In this document: piece after piece, positions 22,477 through 33,553 of the stretch
How the letters are laid out: every line of letters begins with the position of its first letter
Position numbering within the stretch: the stretch's first letter is position 1
Source: Syngnathus acus
Taxonomy: Eukaryota > Chordata > Actinopteri > Syngnathiformes > Syngnathidae
DNA: 64,000 nucleotides
Assembly: GCF_901709675.1 (NCBI RefSeq)
Contig: NC_051104.1
Coordinates: forward strand, 499,001-563,000
Direction of reading: 5' to 3'
Made by a program: the position numbers and the translations under genes
The notes under the pieces: generated by a model
What the model was told of the DNA's origin: nothing
Seen by the model: the letters and a program-made list of their open reading frames with translations, nothing else
Database searches by the model: none

Positions 22477-23362
22477 ATGACTGCACTGCAACTTACAGTA
22501 GCAACCGCGTGCTGAAATATGCCGACGACACGACTCTGGTGGGTCTCATCACCGGGGGCGACGAGACTCAATACAGGTCGGAGGTCGACCTTCTGGCCAC
22601 GTCGTGCAGGGACAACAACCTCCTGCTGAACGTCAACAAGACCAAGGAGATTGTTGTTGACTTCCGGAAGGGTCACACCCAACACCTACCACTGACCATC
22701 GACGGTGCTGTGGTGGAGAGAGTGAGCAGCACCAGATTCCTGGGGGTGCACATCAGTGAGGAACTCTCCTGGTCCACCAACACGGCATCACTGGCGAAGA
22801 AAGCTCAGCGCCGCCTGTACTTCCTGCGGAAACTCAGGCGAGCAAGTGCTCCTCCGGCCGGAGGTGCTTCACTCCCCTCCCTGAAGGACATTTACACCTC
22901 CCATCTCACCCGCAAGGCGACCACGATTGTGTGTGATGTGAGTCACCCCGCTCACTCTTTGTTTGATCTTCTGCCCTCTGGGAAGAGGTACAGGAGCCTG
23001 CGCTCCCGCACCACCAGACTCACCAACAGCTTCATACTCCAGGCTGTTAGGATCCTGAACTCTCTCCCCCCTCCTACGTAGCGTCCTGTACTTTTGCGCT
23101 ATATTCTGACTGTCTGCTTGTATGCACACTTGCTCCATTTTTGCTCCTCTTATTTATTATGTTATTTGTTTATTTATTATTTATTCATCACTCTTATTTA
23201 TTCGTTGTTTGTGCCTTCTTGTTTTTACTTTTTGTGTTGTTTACTTGTATGTATATTGTGTACTATGTCTTGTCACCGTGGGATAGTGGGAACGTAATTT
23301 CGATGTCTTTGTGTGTCTTGACATGTGAAGAAATTGACAATAAAGCAGACTTTGACTTTGAC
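22477..23362 (+). mobile_element. L2-like LINE, copy 2, 5' truncated with internal deletion
   Basis: Collinear with copy 1 from about 12480, covering the catalytic KYADDTTLV motif, the thumb, the 3' UTR and the gactttgactttgac tail. A deletion of about 130 bp relative to copy 1 joins SAPPAG directly to the GASLPSLKD segment near 22860. The remaining frame is 22464-23081, with its first residues from the flanking hAT fragment. Confidence 0.8.
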
Positions 23363-23365
23363 ACA

Positions 23366-23883
23366 CCAGCTAGCTAGCTGAAATTTTAAATAAAGCGGGT
23401 GGAATTTTATCTCTCACGACCCCGTAGGTACCGTATTGTCTAATAAAAATCGTGCTTTTTTTTGACCGACCTGGCGTCACCCTGTACACCGAAGGCCAGC
23501 TGGGATTGGCTGATATGACTTAACCATGGATTTCAGCAGTAGAAAACAGATGGGATGGATTGCAAACGTGATCATGTTTTATATTTTGAAAGCTAATTGA
23601 ACATTTTGATTTCAGTCAGTCTATTTTTTACTTTGATAATATAACAAAATTATTTCTGACTTCGATTGTGTAAACAAATGTGAGATTTGTCTGCGAGCCA
23701 GACGCAGTCACCAAAAGAGTCATATATGGCTCGCGAGCCATAGGTTCCCTACCCCTGCCCTATACAGTCCTCAGGCTCCCCAACAATAGCGGTAGCAGTT
23801 TGCATTATTTTATTACAATGTTTTTCCTTATTCAGATTTGTTTCAAAACTACAGTTAGAGTTAGACTTCACTTTGATGGTTAA
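23366..23883. other. Unassigned, with a probable hAT right end
   Basis: Mostly unrecognised sequence. The stretch ggctcgcgagccataggttccctacccctg ending near 23752 resembles a hAT terminus like the one at 32106. Confidence 0.4.
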
Positions 23884-24089
23884 TTCAAGATTCAAGATTC
23901 AAGAGTTTTTTATTCGCCATGTTTGAGCGTGCCAAACAAGGAATTTGACTTCGGTAAAACACACCCTCTGTTCAACATTTAGGTGACTAACAACACTCAG
24001 GACATGTAAAAAATGGCAAAAACAGTGTAGACAAATTCAAAAAAGGTGTGAAGAGCAGGATGTTATTGCACAGTAATGACTCTGAGACT

Positions 24090-24791
24090 CTAAGAGTGGT
24101 GTGAGTTCATCAGAGCAACAGCCTGGGGGAAGAAGCTGTCTCTGTGTCTGCTGGTTTTGGCGTACCGAGCTCTATAACGCCGTCCGGAGAGGAGTAGTTC
24201 AAACAGACTGCAACCTGGGTGAGAAGGGTCTGTAGAGATGTTCGTTGCACGTTTCCTGGTCCTGGACAGGTACAAGTCTTGGATAGATGGGAGGTTGATT
24301 CCAATGATCTTTTCTGCAGTCCTGATTGTCCGTTGCAGTCTGTGCTTGTCTTGTTTGGAGGCTGATCCAAACCAGACAGTGATGGAGGTGCAGAGGACAG
24401 ACTGGATGATGGCAGTGTAGAAGGTCTTCAGAAGCTCTCGCGGCAGGTTGAACTTCTTGAGCTGTCTCAGGAAGTACAGCCTCTGCTGGGCCTTCTTCCG
24501 GACAGAGTCGATGTGGCCGGTCCATTTCAGGTCCCGAGAGATTGTGGTTCCCAGGAACTTGAAGGTGTCTGTGGAGAGAATAGTATTACTGCGGATAGTG
24601 AGGGGTAAAAGTGGTGAAGGGTCTCGCCTAAAGTCCACTGTCATCTCCACGGTCTTGAGCGGGTTCAGCTCCAGGTAGTTTTGGCTGCACCAGTGGACCG
24701 GCCGCTCCACCTCTTGTCTGTACGCAGTCTCATCACCGTCCTGGATCAGTCCGATGAGAGTGGTGTCGTCTGCATACTTCAGGAGCTTCAC
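24090..24791 (-). pseudogene. LINE reverse transcriptase C-terminal half
   Basis: A 233-codon frame that begins just before the catalytic YADD motif and covers the palm/thumb region (LKTVEMTVDFRRDP, FKFLGTTISRDLKW, KKAQQRLYFLRQLK) to a natural stop. It joins the RT frame ending near 25600 once the hAT insertion is taken into account. Confidence 0.75.
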
Positions 24792-24827
24792 AGGAGAGTC
24801 ACCTGAGGAGAAATCATTGGTGTAGAG

Positions 24828-25563
24828 CAGTGGTTCCCAAAGTGGGCGGTACCGCCCCCCTGGGGGCGGTGGAAAGATCTGGGGGGGCGGTGAGGAAGAA
24901 AGGGGCGGTAGGGGGGCGGTAGGGGGGCGGCAGTCGATTTGTACACAACACGCCGCTCTGGCCCAGTCAGATCCGACAGCATAGACTACAAAAGCAAAAG
25001 CTCAGGTTTGTAATTTCAAGCTTGTAATGTTCAGAATTTTATCTTATAATAAAAACCGCATTCTGGCGGTCAACATCATCTTGAGTTCAAGTCAACATGA
25101 AATTGGGGACTCGCCAGAACGCGCCGTGTTGTGTTGTGTTGAGCTGGTTAGGGCAGTGGTCCCCAACCACCGGGCCGCGGACCGGTACCGGTCCGTGGGT
25201 CACTTGGTACCGGGCCGCCAAGCCGCACAGAATTTTTTTTTTATCGACGATCAATTAATTCAGGTCAAGACACTCGTCCCGGTCACGTGACATGTTTCCC
25301 CAGTCGAGCCCGCAAAGCTAATATGTGGCGACAGGCTAACTAACCAGGCAGTTAAAACTGCTAAAAAATAAATTGGTTTACTAAATACTAAATTGGGTTT
25401 TATTTGTGAAATACACATTTGTGTTTAATCTTTCTCTTTTCAAATTGCAGCAAACCAAATATCAAGAAAGAGGTGTTTGTTTCCATATGTGCCTTGGGGG
25501 GGCGCTAGGAATTCACTGGGGAGCCAAAGGGGGCGCCAGCCTGCAAAAGTTTGGGAACCACTG
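24828..25563. mobile_element. hAT non-autonomous element (CAGTGGTTCCCAAA termini)
   Basis: Inverted termini CAGTGGTTCCCAAA and TTTGGGAACCACTG with a perfect 8-bp duplication GTGTAGAG (24820-24827 and 25564-25571). The 736-bp interior has G-rich ggggcggt repeats near 24850-24935 and a nested fragment of another hAT family. No transposase is visible. Confidence 0.93.
25154..25342 (-). mobile_element. Fragment of the hAT A/B family
   Basis: Starts with the CAGTGGTCCCCAACCACCGG terminus and follows the right end of elements A and B in inverse to near 25320, then joins a short piece (tgtggcgacaggct) that lies far inside those elements. It is an internally deleted derivative; its second terminus is not seen. 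Confidence 0.65.
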
Positions 25564-26696
25564 GTGTAGAGAGAGAAGAGCAGTGGGGAGAGGACGCACC
25601 CCTGAGGGGCTCCAGTATTGGTGGTCCGGGTGTCAGATGTGATGCCCCCCAGCCTCACACGCTGTCTCCTGTTGGTCAGGAAGCTGGTGATCCACTGACA
25701 GGTGGAGGCAGGCACCGCAAGCTGGATGAGCTTCTGTTGGAGGATGTCAGGAGCGATGGTGTTGAACGCCGAGCTGAAGTCCACGAACAGGATCCTGGCG
25801 TACGTTCCTGGGGTGTCCAGGTGGTGCAGGATGTAGTGCAGTCCCATGTTGACCGCATCATCCACTGACCTGTTTGCCCGGTAGGCAAACTGGAGGGGGT
25901 CAAGCAGGGGCCCCGTGACATCCTTCAGGTGGTTCAGCAGAGAGAGTGGGTGACAACGATGATAGAGGTGTGGACAGAGTAGTTGTGGGGAGAGGTGAGT
26001 ATGTAGATTGTGCTGCAGGAAGTCCCGTTGTGTGGGAGGACCGATCAAACCTGCAGTAGAACCTGTTTAGCTGGTTAGCAAGCCTTGGGCTCTCCACAGG
26101 ACGGGGGGTTCGTTTCTTGTACCCCGTGATGCTCTGCAGACCTTTCCACACTGTTGAGGGATCAGGATTGGCAGAGAGGTGTCTCTTCAGGTCTGGTCTG
26201 CTTGAACAGGTCGCGGTCGCCGCTCCTGTAGGCCTCCTCCTTGACTTTGCGCAGCCTCCTGAGGTTCGGTGTAAACCAAGGTTTGTCGTTGTTGTACGTG
26301 CAGAAGGTCTTAGTCTGCACACACAGATCCTCACAAAAACTGATGTATGATGTGACAGTGCAGTTATTGCAATTTTGTTGTTTTATCACAGTAGATTGGT
26401 TTATTTACATTTCAAAAACCAGAAGCTATTCATTTACAAATGTGATTGCACTTTAGTTTACATATTTAAATGTTCAGATATTAAGATGTGATAGACAGTT
26501 TTTGCATGATTTGAATGAGGCATAATAACGTGCTTTTTCTCTCAAATATATTGTTATAATCATTTGTTTAAGATGTAATAATTTTCTGTATAAAAGTTGA
26601 ATTTTGTGTTCAAGAAGTCTTTTTTCAAACTTGAGTCTTGAAAAAGGGGGGGTCGTCTTATAATCAGGGTCGTCTTATATTCGGGCCAATACGGTA

Positions 26697-27357
26697 GGTC
26701 CTTACGGGTCATTATGCTATTCAGGCAATATATCAAAAAACATTTATTTCAAAGTGCACAGAAATACATATCAGATCATGAAGTTATAAAATCCTTTGTC
26801 ATTACCATATATAAAAATGTCTCGTTATGTCTTCTTTATTGATTTGGTATGCAGGTATAATTATATGCTTAAAATGTTTCTTTTATTGGTTTAATATGTG
26901 AATATACTTGTCTGCTTATGTACTTTATTCAATGAGGTTTGAGCATATCTGTTTTTGTAGGACTTTTTGTATTTCGACCCCATTCCTTCAGTTTCCAGAA
27001 TTTGAGTAGCGCAGATTAAATGCGTAGGTCAGTCCCAACAGATAGCAGCAGGCTCTGCGAAGATCCCCAAGACAATGATGCCTTCAATCACAATACCAAC
27101 ATCGACTGACCCCCATCTTTGTTTTGCGGCATGTAGCTTTCCATGACCTCCCCTGCCAACTCCTCTTCAACATTGGCAGATCCAACAGCAGCATCCTGCA
27201 GACATTGTAAAGATAAAAAATGTTTAGAATTTACCTTCAACCTGCATGTCACAAGACAAATACCACCTCGTAACATAAAAGAGCATATTGAAGATTTGTA
27301 TATAGTATAGTATATTATTTGATATATTGTATAGAAAAAAAAGCCTCTCTTTATTCT
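26697..27357. other. Unassigned, probably host sequence
   Basis: AT-rich, without recognisable genes or element ends. Confidence 0.4.
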
Positions 27358-27626
27358 ACTTCTGTCATGAACACGAGGGCTGCTAGATCACCTATGACCC
27401 CCCAAACTGCCTCCCCAACTCTACACAGTGTATACATTGTCAGTTGCTAATGGAAACCAGTTGTGTCTGGTGTCAGTAAGTCTACATTCCTGGACCAAGC
27501 CCCAAACAATCCCGCACGAACATGACCCGAACATGACCCGAACATGACCCGGCCACGCTTAGGCTTACCAGTGGACTATACATTGCATGATACCTGAATA
27601 AAAATATACTACATTAGTTTGCCGGT

Positions 27627-27996
27627 AAGGCGGCTCGGTGACGCACTGGGTAGCACGTCCGCCTCACAGTTAGGAGGGTGCGGGTTCGATTCCACCTCCG
27701 GCCCTCCCTGTGTGGAGTTTGCATGTTCTCCCCGGGCCCGCGTGGGCTTTCTCCGGGCACTCCGGTTTCCTCCCACATCCCAAAAACATGCTTGGTAGGC
27801 CGATTGAAGACTCCAAATTGTCCCTAGGTGAGAGTGCGAGTGCAGATGGTTGTTTCTCTCTGTGTGCCCTGCGATTGGCTGGCAACCGGTTCAGGGTGTC
27901 CCCCGCCTACTGCCCGATGACGGCTGGGATAGCCTCCAGCACTCCCGTGACCCCCGTGGGAACTAAGCGGTTCAGAAAATGGATGGATGGATGGAT
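27627..27996 (+). mobile_element. tRNA-headed SINE, copy 2, full length
   Basis: The head begins aaggcggctcggtgacgc and contains gggttcgattcc; the body is nearly identical to copy 1, and the 3' end is a GGAT tail. The target duplication agtttgccggt lies at 27616-27626 and 27997-28007, inside an LTR sequence whose intact form is seen near 28396. Confidence 0.92.
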
Positions 27997-28110
27997 AGTT
28001 TGCCGGTTCTGTTGGTATTGTTCCCCTCATCCTCCCTTCCAACTACCTTTTCCCTCAATAAACCCTGGTCCAGGCTGCATTTGGTCGCCCTGCTCCATTC
28101 TGATCCTGAC

Positions 28111-28122
28111 AGAACGATCCGA
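28111..28122 (+). promoter_or_regulatory. Putative self-priming primer-binding site
   Basis: AGAACGATCCGA, directly at the end of the first LTR, is the exact complement of 28305-28316 in the second LTR, 32 bp downstream of its TATTTAAG box, where the transcript would begin. Tf1/sushi-type elements use the folded 5' end of their own RNA as primer; this arrangement fits. Confidence 0.6.
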
Positions 28123-28516
28123 CCACTTCAGCGACCAGCGCCTGGACCAACCTCCTCCACCAGCTCGTATAGACTCTATACGTTACCATGGTTTCTGTTC
28201 GCGTCGCCCCTCCCCTCCTGTGTTACCTCACAATCAATGTAATCAGTCACCTGCCTCTTCTTACCTATCTTGTATTTAAGTCCTGTCTGCCCCTCACTCC
28301 CCTGTCGGATCGTTCTTGTTTCTTGTTTCTTGGTTCCTGTCTTTGTCAGTTCTGTTTCAGTTGGCCAGTCTGTCGGTCGGTCCGTTAAGTTATGTTAGTT
28401 TGCCGGTTCTGTTGGTCTTGTTCCCCTCATCCTCCCTTCCAACTACCTTTTCCTTCAATAAACCCTGGTCCAAGCTGCATTCAGTCGCCCTGCTCCATTC
28501 CGATCCTGACAACTTC

Positions 28517-30243
28517 GTGCATTTGTTAAATTGTTGCGCAATAAGTTTTGTCTTTGTGCTTGTCCTTTATGGAGTACTTTAAGAAAAATAACCAGCCATG
28601 AAACAAGTTCAAATTGTCCCTCTTTCGGAAGTTGATTGAAATTCCACTTTGAGACACAAGGTGTCAGCAAAACACATATTTTTGCCGCTACAGCCTTTAT
28701 CCAACTGTGAAACAAGACTGGTTTATGATTCATGAAGGCATGAAGTGTTAAGTCTGTTAATATTTCAGGACAAAATGCAATGCTATAATCCATCTGTATC
28801 GTGTTTATGTTTTTGTAGTTATATTAATCCTGGTGAATCATTCTATCCCCGTCATCGTGATATCTTCCTAATTTCCCGCCCGTCCCCAAAATGACACCCT
28901 GCCAGACATAATGAAGAGAACCAGAGTAGTGTGAGATGCAGCTGAAGGGATGCGAATGAGCCTCTATTATTTAGCAGGGCACTCCTCTGTGGAAAAGGGG
29001 GGATGGGCATAAGAAGAGAGAAAGAGGGAGGAAAAAAAGCATGTGGGGATGAAACACGAGACGGATTTGTTGTAATCTGCGAAAAAGAGAGAATGTCTCA
29101 TTGTTCACTTCAATGTTTTTGTGCACCTGCTTGCATTGCTACATGTTGGCATTTCTTTTTTAAATTCTTAAAAATGTGCTATCTCTAATGATATTTTATC
29201 TAGTCAGGTTGCTTTTGTAATATAATAATATATTTTACCACTCCAGGGTAATTGTAAAGTGGTTAAAGCTCATTTGAAGGCACTTAAACTTTGCAACACA
29301 TAACATTGTTAGCCGAACATTGTTAGTCCTTCACAAGGACAGACGGAGCACAATTTATTATCATTTTGCTTCTTCCACTTTCCACAACAGGGAAATTCAG
29401 CAATGTATCAAATCATTACTCCCCCATTGTAATAATATACCACAGTTTCTTTTTTTTTTTTTATGGTAATCCTGACAAATAAAAAAAACATGAATGTTCT
29501 GTGAGGCATTTTTGTCTTCTTCTACACGCAGCAAACATACCACAGCCAAGGAACGAGTGCCCGTGTGTGCTTTCCAAGGCTTGTAATGACATTCATTCTG
29601 CCAGGCCTAAATTCATTAGGAGGGCGTTTTTATTTTTTTTTGTCGTCATTATGACCTCAGGCTGCATGGCTACGAGCATTACAGCTGTGATGCCGCGGGG
29701 CTTGGACAATGCCCAAAGGTGTCCATGGCAACATTGTGTTGTTTCATGAATCACCTGAAAAAACACAAATATATTTTTTGACAGATACGTCATTTAAGAA
29801 TGCAATAATTCCTTTTTTTAGGATGTTTTTCTCTCTTAATTGCCATAGCAGCTTGAGTGTACCTAACGAAGTGGCCTGTGAGCGGTGACGAATGCAAAAG
29901 CCGCATCCGCCCTTCCTTCGAGTCGCCCTTTACATCTGAAGGCGAGTGTCAATGCACACGCCTGAGCAGAGCACCCTCAAACATAGCCCCCCCGCCACCT
30001 CCCTGCCATCCTTCAACCATGCAACATATTTGCCGTGACACCCTCACTGCCACTGGCCGGGCCCGGTTTTGACCCGATTTGGGTGGGCAGCGGGGGTAGT
30101 GAGCTGCCTCTTCGAGTTAACCTCATTTTTCTGACAAGCTTTCACCCTACAGGGACAGTGCATGCCTGACACTGCCCTACATATATATACAGTATACATG
30201 CATGTATACATTGCATACAGTAAAGCAGGCTCTTCATTATATA
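28517..30243. other. Intergenic sequence, no gene seen
   Basis: Unique-looking sequence with a poly-T run near 29450-29462 and no coding exon that I can support. Confidence 0.5.
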
Positions 30244-30972
30244 GGGTGTTTCATAAAGTACGCAGTTTTTTAATTGCGCGGGATTTTTTTGTTTGAAGAT
30301 TGTCAGCACTGTTCCTATCATTTTCGTTATCTATTATCACTCCGATTAGAAGACCATTTGTCGTTTTTCCATTTTGTAGCCATGGAGCGGTTCAGTATCG
30401 AGCAACGCATTCTTATTGTGAAAACTCATCACAAAAACGGGGAGTGCTACGCAGAGACTGTCTGTAAACTTCGCGAGATCTTTGGACGTGACAATGCCCC
30501 GACCGCAACAACAGTTTCGAGGTTGGTACAGAAATTCGAAGAATCTGGGTCAGTTGCAACCAGAAAATCGCCCGGTTGAAACCGTAATTCCCTGAGCGTC
30601 TGATCTCACTTCGCGGCGGCGACCAAGAATGGCCTCCGAGGTCATGTGACCTCACACCTTGTGACTTCTTTTTATGGGGATATGTGAAGTCACAAGTTTA
30701 CGTGAACAAACCTCAAACGATTACCGAACTGAAGATGGAAATTCAACGGGTAATCGGCGAAATCGACAGGGACGTCTGCAAAAGAGTTATCGTTAATTTC
30801 AACGATCGGATGACTGCCTGCAGAGAAAGTGGAGGTGGACATATGCTCGATATCATTTTTCATTATTAAATTGAAGTATATGTTGAATGAAATTAAATAA
30901 AAATTTTGAATTTTGCATCGATTTTGGCTGATTTATTGCATTTTTAAAAACTGCGTACTTTATGAAACACCC
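30244..30972 (+). mobile_element. Internally deleted mariner-like element
   Basis: Inverted termini of about 28 bp, GGGTGTTTCATAAAGTACGC at the left and its inverse at the right. The flank was TATA on both sides before a later hAT insertion at the right end. It keeps only the two ends of a transposase gene. Confidence 0.85.
30379..30869 (+). pseudogene. Mariner-like transposase, central catalytic part deleted
   Basis: The N-terminal helix-turn-helix region starts MERFSIEQRILIVKTHHKNG near 30379 and runs to ATRKSPG, then a stop near 30577. The C-terminal WPPRSCDLTPCDFFLWGY motif follows near 30625-30690, leading into TITELKMEIQRVIGEI and a stop near 30867. Almost the whole DDE catalytic region is missing, so the copy cannot encode an active enzyme. 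Confidence 0.8.
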
Positions 30973-31069
30973 TTTACCAGGGGTGGCCAACCAGTCAGAG
31001 ACTAAGAGCCACATTTTTTACTGTGTCATCGCAAAGAGCCACATCATACACATGAGCACAGATGAACAC

Positions 31070-31170
31070 CCCCCCCCACACACACACACACACACGCACA
31101 CAAACACGCGCGCACGCGCACACGCGCACACACACACACACACACACACGCACACACACACACACACACC
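31070..31170. repeat. CA-type microsatellite
   Basis: A (CA)n run with interspersed GC, inside the hAT element. The + strand open frame through it is an artefact. Confidence 0.95.
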
Positions 31171-31477
31171 CCTCTGCTCAGCCAAATTTATTGTGTGACA
31201 TTATTATGTCACGCACCAACATGATGACAAATTGACTCCTACAGTACTAAAACCACAGACCAAAGACCACATTTTCAACAATGAACATTGTGTGCATTGT
31301 CTCACACAGACAAACTCTCAGTTCAACAAATTCCACAAACAAAAACATAATAAGTTTTTTCACTTACTATGTGTGGCGGGACAGACCATTCGTTTGAGTT
31401 CGTCGTTTTCAGGAGACAAGATTTCAATAACGTCACTGAGGCATATTTTAACGAACTCCACTTCATTGTATGGCTTT

Positions 31478-31825
31478 TTAGCCCGTGCAATGTTCCAAGC
31501 CAGTTGAAACAATGCAAGTGTGACAGTCTCTGAGTGCTTCGTAATTTTTTTGAAAAACTGTACCTATTTTTCTGCCTGACTTTTCAAAGTCTCCAAACTT
31601 GTGCTTGCGAAATTCAGTCCCTTTTGCAAAGTCCTTATCGATATTGGCATGAAGTGAGCTGAAGTGGCGCTGCCCATTTGAAGCTTTTAAATGCGCCAAT
31701 GATGTCCGACATATGAAGCAGAATGGCTTGCCATAGCGTTCAACAAAAAACAACTTTAACTCTGTTAAAAACGTGCTGTGTTCATCGTCATATATTCGTT
31801 TAGCTGTGCATTTTTTCCTTGCCAT
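31478..31825 (-). pseudogene. hAT transposase N-terminal fragment (BED-like finger)
   Basis: A 115-codon frame starting MARKKCTAKRIYDDE with a Cys/His pattern CFICRTSLAHLKASNGQRHF...H, resembling the zinc-finger N-terminus of hAT transposases and their domesticated relatives. The frame drifts out of alignment after about residue 100. No catalytic DDE or dimerisation region follows. Confidence 0.7.
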
Positions 31826-32106
31826 TTTGGCAAGCGTCTTGTCAGCTTTTCTGGACCTAATGGGCCCCCGTAGTCACAGTCGCCATCCATTAAAAAGCCA
31901 GCAAAACCAATCGCTCTGTTTGTCCCTCCTCCTTTGCGGGATTTCACCTCACGCGCATGCGCGTTTGACCAAAATACCATATTGAACTCAAGCGAAGCAA
32001 ATACGCACGAAAAATAAACACAAATGTTGATATGAACGTAAAAGAGCCGCATGAAACTAGCCAAAGAGCTGCATGCGGCTCGCGAGCCGCGGGTTGGCCA
32101 CCACTG

Positions 32107-33134
32107 CCCTATACAATGCAACGCCTGAAAAGCTGACATGTGGGAAGCAATTATGGCTAGACTAAACTGTGAGATGTTATCAGGTGTCTGTAGAATGGTA
32201 GCAGCATAAAGTCACATGGGCTACAATTGTTGCGGCCACTGACAAATGTGTGTTTAAAAAAAAAAAAAAAAAGATACGATGAGAAAAAGGCTCGATCTGG
32301 CTGATAGCTGAACAAATGTGTTTTTATGTGGTGTGACACTTGATGCATGTTGGACGCGCGTCAGCTTTAAAACAGCACAATAGAGGCTGTACACTCATCT
32401 CCAAAAGTATTGGGACAGTGATGATAGTATACTAGGGCTTGGCGGAGGTCTACACGCCATTAGTTAGACTTGCTTTGGATGTCATTAGATGATGCGGTAC
32501 CTAATGAAGTGCTTCAGCTGGGATATTAACAGCACGTCCCAACCCACGTCACTTTATTTTCACTATTCCCCTCTTTGGCTTGGAAGTATGAGTCATCATT
32601 GAAGCCCCAATTGGGAGACACACACTTATGCTGTTATCAGGTCAGTCCAGACAGCAAATCTGCAGGCAGCCCCCTCAAAGCTCTCTCCCACTCTTGAGAC
32701 CGCACAAGCTAATGCGCCGTCAAATCAGCGGCCATCTTTGGTTTGAATGTATGACATTAGGTGGTTATTTGCGTGCGCGTGAGCAGATGTGGCTCGATGA
32801 CGTTAGACGGTAATGGTGATTGCATGAGAGGACAGGCCTCCGGGCAAAAAAGGATTTTGTTTACCCAGCGAGGGATGCAAACAGAATAGGCAGGTGTGTG
32901 TATACGGGCATATACGTGAGGGCGTACGTGTGCTCTAGAGTTTCCAAAGCCGGTCGCCATTAGTCGCGTCTCTCTGCTCATGCACGCAAACACCAAGATA
33001 GATACATGGAACAGCCATCCTAATTGAATCTGGAAGCATTGAAGGATTTCAGGTTAAGGTTAATATGCTCTTTAAAACATTCACATAAAGACCCTTGCAA
33101 CTCGTGTGTGTGTTTTAATTGATACTTGGAAGTC
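32107..33134. other. Intergenic sequence, no gene seen
   Basis: Unique-looking, with an A-run near 32256-32271. No supported coding region. Confidence 0.5.
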
Positions 33135-33139
33135 ATGGC

Positions 33140-33553
33140 TGTTAGAGTGGTGCTCACTCTAACTTATTTTGCAAGAACCACACGGGAGACAGTATGCCCT
33201 TTTAAGCACTTGCAAGTGGAGAGTCATTCGTCGCTGTGCATACGGCGATGATCGAATGAGGTCTGACTCAGGCCTCTTGCAAGAGCATTTTTATTGAGAG
33301 AAACAGGGTGTGGGTGAGAGTGGAGAGGATGGGGGTGAGACCCCTGGCCTCTGGTCAAATCATAGCAGGGGGCTGTTTTACGATGTTGTGTAAACAGAAC
33401 AACTTTGATTGCTTCCTCTGCAGCTGGCCAATCAGTTCAAAAGATCTTAGCACTTTGTTCTACTACTTTGTTAAGACAGGACACATTTGGTTAATTATTA
33501 CAGGTTACATTCCAACATAAGCATAGGATCAAACTAATCTATCAACCCTAACA
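33140..33553 (-). repeat. 3' LTR of the retrovirus-like element
   Basis: 414 bp, TGTTAG...CTAACA. On the - strand it has AATAAA near 33292. It lacks the 262-bp insertion present in the other LTR, so it serves as the empty site. Confidence 0.85.

Larger units (their letters stand above)
23884..26370 (-). mobile_element. Second L2-like LINE family, - strand
   Basis: Reads right to left: a linker fragment (NDKPWFTPNLRRLRK near 26270), RT motifs ([32 protein letters not shown]), a hAT insertion at 24828-25563, then [17 protein letters not shown], the thumb and a 3' end with an aagattc tandem tail at 23884-23905. It is related to, but clearly distinct from, the family at 10987. It is 5' truncated and frame-shifted near 25900. 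Confidence 0.8.
13918..26694. mobile_element. TA-target element (GGCCCGAATATAAGACGA termini) enclosing a 12.8-kb nested block
   Basis: The left terminus CCGTATTGGCCCGAATATA at 13918 has its exact inverse ending at 26694, and TA lies on both outer sides (13916-13917, 26695-26696). Only about 185 bp at the left and 250-300 bp at the right belong to the element itself; everything between is later insertion. The right part (about 26400-26640) is AT-rich and non-coding. Confidence 0.8.
27363..28511 (+). mobile_element. Sushi-like LTR element, short, LTR-internal-LTR
   Basis: Starts TGTCATG at 27363 and ends CCTGACA at 28511, with a perfect 5-bp duplication ACTTC outside (27358-27362, 28512-28516). 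The 3' parts of two LTRs are recognisable (28000-28111 and 28395-28511), separated by a short internal region. The second LTR has TATTTAAG at 28273 and AATAAA near 28458. The 5' part of the first LTR is different in sequence and the copy is rearranged. A SINE is inserted at 27627. No protein is encoded. Confidence 0.7.
30978..32106 (-). mobile_element. hAT element (CAGGGGTGGCCAACC termini)
   Basis: Termini CAGGGGTGGCCAACC and GGTTGGCCACCACTG, with an 8-bp duplication CCCTTTAC against CCCTATAC (7 of 8). The interior has a CA/GC-rich microsatellite at about 31070-31170 and a - strand transposase N-terminus. The catalytic core is absent. Confidence 0.9.

Noticed and set aside
30962-31198. Open frame through the CA microsatellite
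   Set aside because: His-Thr repeat artefact of simple sequence.
23738-32114. Shared ctgccctataca after two hAT-like right ends (23753 and 32107)
   Set aside because: At 32107 it is explained by the mariner/hAT duplication; no matching left end was found for 23753, so the similarity may be chance.
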